A stretch of DNA of 10,558 nucleotides from Pseudomonadota bacterium. Its GTDB lineage: Bacteria > Pseudomonadota > Alphaproteobacteria > UBA8366 > JADFVY01. This document shows, piece after piece, positions 7,111-10,558 of the stretch. Within the stretch, counting starts at the first letter, position 1, and each line of letters begins with the position of its first letter. Under the pieces are notes generated by a model, which was not told where the DNA came from, made no database searches, and saw only the letters and a list, made by a program, of their open reading frames with translations. Made by a program: the position numbers and the translations under genes. The stretch covers positions 1 through 10,558 of the forward strand of contig JADFVY010000515.1 in NCBI GenBank assembly GCA_015222795.1. The letters run 5' to 3'.

Positions 7111-8255
7111 GATCCGTTGAGGCCCTTATGCTCGGCGCATCCGTTCAGGAAACCGCCCAGAACCTCGTGAAATTCAGGCTCGTCCAGCAGAAAGGCGTCG
7201 TGCCCCTTGTCGGATTCGATCTCGACGAAGCTGACATTGGCGGCGACCGCATTCAGCGCATGCACGACGGCACGGCTTTCCGGGGTCGGGAACAGCCAAT
7301 CGCTGGTGAAGGACATCAGGCAAAACCGCACGGGCGTATTCGCGAAAGCGGCCGGCAACGAGCCGAATTCCGCCGCCAGGTCGAAATAATCCATGGCGCG
7401 GGTGATGTAGAGGTAGGAATTGGCGTCGAACCGTTCGACGAAAGTGATGCCCTGGTGGCGCAGATAGCTTTCTACCTGGAAATCGGCGTCGAAACCGAAT
7501 GTCAGCGTCTCGCGGTCCTGCAGGTTGCGCCCGAATTTACGGTGCAGCGCGGTCTCCGACAGATAGGTGATATGCGCGGCCATGCGCGCGACCGCCAGGC
7601 CGCGGCGTGGATTGGTGTCGTGCGACAGGTAATCGCCGCCATGCCAGTCGGGGTCGGCCATGATGGCCTGGCGTCCAACCTCGTGAAAGGCGATATTCTG
7701 CGCCGAATGGCGCGCCGCGCCGGCGACCGGGATGGCGGCGAAGACGCGCTCGGGATAGCGTGCCGCCCAATCCAGCGCCTGCATCGCCCCCATGGAGCCC
7801 CCAATGACGGCAAACAACTGGTCGATGCCCAACGCGTCGATCAGCAGTTTCTGGGCGCGCACCATGTCGGCAATTGTAATGACCGGAAATTTCAGGCCGT
7901 AAGGCTTGCCCGCGGCCGGGTCGATTTCCTTGGGTCCAGCGGTGCCCAGGCATCCGCCCAGCACATTGGCGCAGATGATGAAATAACGGTCGGTGTCCAG
8001 CGGTTTGCCGGATCCGGCAAGTTGGCTCCACCAGCCAGGCTTGCCGGTAATGGGGTGGGTTTCGGCAACAAACTGGTCGCCAGTCAACGCGTGGCACACC
8101 ATGATGGCGTTGGATTTGTCGGCGTTCAACTTGCCATAGGTCTGGTAGGCGAGCGGAAACGGCCCCAACTCGACACCGCAGTCGAGGCGAAGCTTCTCGT
8201 TTCTTCCAAGCTCGATGCTCTGGCCCGGAAGCGATATGTTTTCGGTCGCCGACAT
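7107..8255 (-). CDS. metX: Homoserine O-acyltransferase MetX
   Basis: This 382-residue cytosolic alpha/beta-hydrolase-fold enzyme acylates homoserine with acetyl-CoA (succinyl-CoA in some MetX members), the first committed step of methionine synthesis. The nucleophile Ser154 lies in GGSMGAMQALDW (152-163), and Asp319 (TSDW) and His352 (KGHDAF) complete the catalytic triad. Other family blocks are CHALTGD (54-60), GCLGTAGP (101-108), and ESYLRHQG (262-269). The frame is open to a TTG at 8291, but the ATG at 8255 gives the family's usual length. No clear ribosome site precedes it; a weak TTGACG/TAGCTA pair, read on the minus strand, would place transcription start close to the ATG, so the message may be leaderless. 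metW follows with an overlap. Whether the acyl donor is acetyl- or succinyl-CoA cannot be decided here. Confidence 0.95.
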   Translation of the reverse strand: MSATENISLPGQSIELGRNEKLRLDCGVELGPFPLAYQTYGKLNADKSNAIMVCHALTGDQFVAETHPITGKPGWWSQLAGSGKPLDTDRYFIICANVLGGCLGTAGPKEIDPAAGKPYGLKFPVITIADMVRAQKLLIDALGIDQLFAVIGGSMGAMQALDWAARYPERVFAAIPVAGAARHSAQNIAFHEVGRQAIMADPDWHGGDYLSHDTNPRRGLAVARMAAHITYLSETALHRKFGRNLQDRETLTFGFDADFQVESYLRHQGITFVERFDANSYLYITRAMDYFDLAAEFGSLPAAFANTPVRFCLMSFTSDWLFPTPESRAVVHALNAVAANVSFVEIESDKGHDAFLLDEPEFHEVLGGFLNGCAEHKGLNGS

Positions 8256-8312
8256 GGCCAAATAGCTAAGGTTGATGCGTCGGCGCGTCAATCATTTCTT
8301 CAATTAAGGAGT

Positions 8313-8332
8313 CTGTCGGCAAATGCTGACAG
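8313..8332. promoter_or_regulatory. Near-perfect palindrome in the metX / chorismate mutase divergent region
   Basis: CTGTCGGC (8313-8320) and GCTGACAG (8325-8332) form an 8-bp inverted repeat with one G.T position and an AAAT centre. It lies between the divergent metX and chorismate mutase starts, 58 and 65 nt away. A second copy of its core, TCGGCAAA, occurs 21 nt downstream (8316-8323 and 8337-8344), two helical turns apart. The arrangement suits an operator for a dimeric regulator controlling one or both operons. The 141-nt gap shows no recognisable SAM riboswitch. Confidence 0.4.
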
Positions 8333-8396
8333 CGCATCGGCAAACTGCTAATGAAGCTGTCTTTCGGGAACCCCCCACAATACGCGTCAGGGAAGC

Positions 8397-9233
8397 ATGG
8401 AAAAGACCAAGCCAAATCTGGATGATCTGCGCCGCGAAATCGACGAGATCGATACGTCATTGCATGACCTGATCATGCGCCGTACGGCCATCGTTGAACA
8501 AGTCGCAGAGGCCAAGGGCAGCCAAGTCGATTCCGGCATGCGCCCAGGGCGTGAGGCGGTAATTCTGCGGCGCCTGGCGGCGCGCCATGCAGGCCATTTC
8601 GGGCGCGGGTCGCTGTTGCGAATTTGGCGGGAAATCATCGCCACGCTGACCGCGATGCAGGGACCTTACAGCGTGGCCGTTTTCACCGACGATGTGGACG
8701 AACTGTGGGATCTGGCCCGCGATCATTTCGGCAGCTACACGGATCTTTCCGGCTGCGCCACCCGGCGCGAAGTGGTGGCGGGGGTTGCCGGGGGAAGCTG
8801 GACTCACGGCACGCTGCCCTACCCGGCGGAAACCGACGAGCGGCCCTGGTGGGCAGGTCTCTGGTCCACCGACGCCCCCCGCGTCGTTTTGCGGCTGCCC
8901 TTTGTCGAGCCGGGTAATGTGCGTGACCGCGGCGCATCGGCGCTGGTTATCGCCCGCGTGCCGCCGGAAGCCAGCGGCGACGACCGCAGCCTGCTGTTGC
9001 TGGAAACCACGGCCCAGGTGCGCCGCCCGGTGATCGGCGAGATGCTGGCGAAGGCCGGTTTGGAAGGTGAGATCGTTTGCGCCGCCGCCGATGGCACGCA
9101 CCAGTATCTGGCCGAGGTTGCCGGGTTTCTGGAAGGCGGAGACAGCCGGCTGGCGACGCTGGCCAAACAAGAAAATGTTGAGCGTGTCCGGGTGATTGGC
9201 GCCTATCCGGTGCCGCTTAACGGCAATTCCTGA
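8397..9233 (+). CDS. Chorismate mutase (AroQ type) fused to a shortened prephenate-dehydratase/ACT-like region
   Basis: The 278-residue protein starts with an AroQ chorismate mutase domain (about 5-90) that converts chorismate to prephenate. Its residues line up without gaps with the E. coli P-protein: Arg12, Arg29, Lys40, Arg52-Glu53 and Gln88 correspond to the known active-site Arg11, Arg28, Lys39, Arg51-Glu52 and Gln88. After residue 90 the sequence resembles the first lobe of prephenate dehydratase (VAVFTDD, HFGSYTDL, ATRREVVAGV, then GTLPYPAE in place of GVLPIENS). It then jumps to the part that normally follows the catalytic TRF (SALVIARVPPEASGDDRSLL, 181-200) and ends in an ACT-like tail (YLAEVAGFLEG, RVRVIGAYPVPL). 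The central lobe seems to be missing and ASA stands where TRF is expected, so dehydratase activity is unlikely. The ATG at 8397 has AGGGA just upstream. It is the first gene of the chorismate mutase-hisC-tyrC operon. The mutase is near certain; the tail assignment is inference. Confidence 0.9.
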   Translation: MEKTKPNLDDLRREIDEIDTSLHDLIMRRTAIVEQVAEAKGSQVDSGMRPGREAVILRRLAARHAGHFGRGSLLRIWREIIATLTAMQGPYSVAVFTDDVDELWDLARDHFGSYTDLSGCATRREVVAGVAGGSWTHGTLPYPAETDERPWWAGLWSTDAPRVVLRLPFVEPGNVRDRGASALVIARVPPEASGDDRSLLLLETTAQVRRPVIGEMLAKAGLEGEIVCAAADGTHQYLAEVAGFLEGGDSRLATLAKQENVERVRVIGAYPVPLNGNS

Positions 9234-9249
9234 CAGAAGGGTATTCAAG

Positions 9250-10338
9250 ATGACATCACCAACCCCGCGTCCGGGCATCATGGATATCGCCCCTTATGTC
9301 GGCGGCAGTCACGCCGTTACGGGCGTCGACAAGGTCATCGTGCTGTCGGCGAACGAAAACCCGCTTGGACCCAGCCCGAAGGCCAGGGAAGCCTATGCCG
9401 CCATGGCCGACGAATTGCACCGCTATCCCGAGGGCGGGGCGGTGGCGCTGCGCCAGGCGATCGGCAAGCGGTTCCGGCTGGACCCGGAACGTATCGTCTG
9501 CGGCGCGGGCTCCGACGAATTGATCTCGCTGCTGATCGGCGCCTATGCCGGTCCCGGCGACGAGGTGCTGTACAGCCAGTATGGCTTTCTGATGTATGCG
9601 ATTTCCGCCAAGGCCGCGGGTGCGACGCCGGTTACCGCGCCGGAGAAAAACCTGACCGCCGATGTCGATGCGCTGCTGGAGCATGTGACGGAAAACACCC
9701 GCTTGCTGTTCCTGGCCAACCCGAACAACCCGACCGGCACCTGCCTGCCGGCCTCGGAGTTGAGCCGCCTGCGCGACAATCTGCGCGACGACGTGCTGCT
9801 GGTGATCGACGCGGCCTATGCCGAATATGTCGGCACCGGGGATTACAACGCGGGCGAGGATCTGGCGGGCAGGTGCGACAACGTCGTGATGTTGCGGACC
9901 TTTTCCAAGATTTTCGGCCTTGCGTCCCAGCGGCTTGGCTGGGCCTACGGACCGGCGGCGATCATCGACGTGCTGAATCGGGTGCGCGGGCCCTTCAACA
10001 TCACCGCATCGGCCCAGGCGGCGGGGATCGCGGCGGTCGAGGATGTCGAGCATGTCCAGGCCAGCCGCGACCATAACGACCGCTGGATGGCCTGGTTGAC
10101 GCAGCAGCTTGGCGGGCTGGGAGTAGAGGTTCCGCCGTCAGCCGGCAATTTCATCCTGGCGCGGTTTGCCGACAAGGCAAGCGCCGACGCGGCCTACGCG
10201 CATCTGATGTCGCGGGGTATTATCGCGCGCCTTATGGCCGGTTACGGTCTGCCCGAGTCGATCCGCATCACGATTGGCCTGGAAGACGAAAACCGGGCGC
10301 TGGTCGATGCGCTGGCCGAGCATCTGGGTGCGGCATGA
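9250..10338 (+). CDS. hisC: Histidinol-phosphate aminotransferase, probably also aromatic aminotransferase
   Basis: This 362-residue pyridoxal-phosphate enzyme of the class I/II aminotransferase fold catalyses transamination of imidazole acetol phosphate in histidine synthesis. Key features are LSANENPLGPSPKA (32-45), NPNNPTGT (157-164), DAAYAEY (187-193, with Asp187 and Tyr190 contacting the cofactor) and RTFSKIFGLASQRLGW (216-231), where Lys220 forms the Schiff base and Arg228 binds phosphate. The frame is open from 9196, but the ATG at 9250 has AGAAGG (9235-9240) nine nt before it and follows the chorismate mutase stop by 16 nt. It overlaps tyrC by four bases. Placement between two aromatic-pathway genes, as in other alphaproteobacteria where hisC-like enzymes act on phenylpyruvate or prephenate, suggests a dual role. 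Specificity cannot be read directly. Confidence 0.93.
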   Translation: MTSPTPRPGIMDIAPYVGGSHAVTGVDKVIVLSANENPLGPSPKAREAYAAMADELHRYPEGGAVALRQAIGKRFRLDPERIVCGAGSDELISLLIGAYAGPGDEVLYSQYGFLMYAISAKAAGATPVTAPEKNLTADVDALLEHVTENTRLLFLANPNNPTGTCLPASELSRLRDNLRDDVLLVIDAAYAEYVGTGDYNAGEDLAGRCDNVVMLRTFSKIFGLASQRLGWAYGPAAIIDVLNRVRGPFNITASAQAAGIAAVEDVEHVQASRDHNDRWMAWLTQQLGGLGVEVPPSAGNFILARFADKASADAAYAHLMSRGIIARLMAGYGLPESIRITIGLEDENRALVDALAEHLGAA

Positions 10339-10558
10339 GCGAGCTTTTGTTCGAACGGGTCGCGCTGATCGGCCTCGGGCTGGAAGGCTCGTCGCTTGGT
10401 CATGTGATGAAGCGCGAGGGTTTGGCAGGCCATATCGCCGGCTGCGCGCGGGCCCAGGCGACTCTCGACAAGGCGATGGAGGTGGGCTTCGTCGATAGCG
10501 TGAACGCGAACCCGGCCGCCGCCGTCGCGGATGCCGACCTTGTCGTGCTCTGCACGCC
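10335..10558 (+). CDS. tyrC: Prephenate/arogenate (cyclohexadienyl) dehydrogenase, N-terminal part
   Basis: Only the first 74 codons are in the window; the gene continues beyond its right edge. The protein begins MSELLFERVALIGLGLEGSS, a Rossmann NAD-binding loop GLGLEGSS (13-20), followed by an arm rich in Ala and Gly (AGCARAQATLDKAMEVG, then VDSVNAN) and the strand DADLVVLCTP at the end, as in prephenate/arogenate dehydrogenases. Glu17 replaces the more usual hydrophobic or Met residue of GxGLxGSS. The enzyme oxidatively decarboxylates prephenate or arogenate for tyrosine synthesis. The ATG overlaps the hisC stop as ATGA (10335-10338), so the two are translationally coupled. Confidence 0.85.
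   Translation, partial: MSELLFERVALIGLGLEGSSLGHVMKREGLAGHIAGCARAQATLDKAMEVGFVDSVNANPAAAVADADLVVLCT

Noticed and set aside
7128..8351. A 407-residue plus-strand open frame opposite metX
   Set aside because: It overlaps the whole of metX, whose catalytic triad and family motifs are intact. The plus-strand translation resembles no family.
8256..8396. SAM-II riboswitch upstream of metX
   Set aside because: I looked for the compact pseudoknot layout with its AAAGG-type 3' end close to the metX start and did not find it. Infernal would settle this.
9256..10074. A 272-residue minus-strand open frame opposite hisC
   Set aside because: It is an antisense shadow of hisC with Arg/Gly/Gln-rich low-complexity composition and no start context.

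Overview
The window is high-GC, gene-dense DNA from a bacterial chromosome. It most resembles an alphaproteobacterium, with Rhodospirillales as my best guess. That guess rests on the gene set: metX overlapping metW, a chorismate mutase - hisC - cyclohexadienyl dehydrogenase cluster, an alphaproteobacterial-type choline-sulfatase and an HSD10-type dehydrogenase. It is inferred from gene content and protein style only. There are no rRNA or tRNA genes, phage genes, insertion sequences or CRISPR arrays, and no gene-free stretch over 300 bases.

Layout. Positions 1-118 hold a strongly self-complementary, rod-like inverted repeat at the window edge. On the minus strand, reading leftward, come a small DUF1232/YkvA membrane protein (2836-2465), a YciI-family protein (2394-2110) and acetoacetate-CoA ligase (2071-119), possibly one transcription unit. 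Divergent from them is an HSD10-like short-chain dehydrogenase (2904-3665). Two copies of a REP-like palindrome, in opposite orientation, fill the gap (3684-3807) before a convergent minus-strand pair: choline-sulfatase betC (5676-4123) followed 8 nt later by pterin-4a-carbinolamine dehydratase (4114-3824). Divergent from betC is a small HExxH zincin-like peptidase (5758-6156), then an orphan ParD-like ribbon-helix-helix protein (6238-6480) with a clear AT-rich promoter.

The right third is amino-acid biosynthesis. metX and metW (minus, 8255-6490, ATGA overlap) catalyse and support homoserine acylation for methionine. Divergent from them, chorismate mutase with a shortened prephenate-dehydratase/ACT-like tail (8397-9233), hisC (9250-10338) and the start of tyrC (10335 to the window end) form a tight operon that can supply the mutase, aminotransferase and dehydrogenase steps of phenylalanine/tyrosine synthesis, with hisC also serving histidine synthesis.

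Most genes are recognisable housekeeping or catabolic genes. The points most worth a second look are the chorismate mutase fusion with an apparently gutted prephenate dehydratase domain, the orphan ParD-like gene whose promoter and start codon are bridged by a 10-bp perfect inverted repeat, the REP-like inverted pair with a covarying stem, the foldable element at the left edge, and the palindrome in the metX/chorismate-mutase divergent region. I do not see a clearly new multi-gene system.
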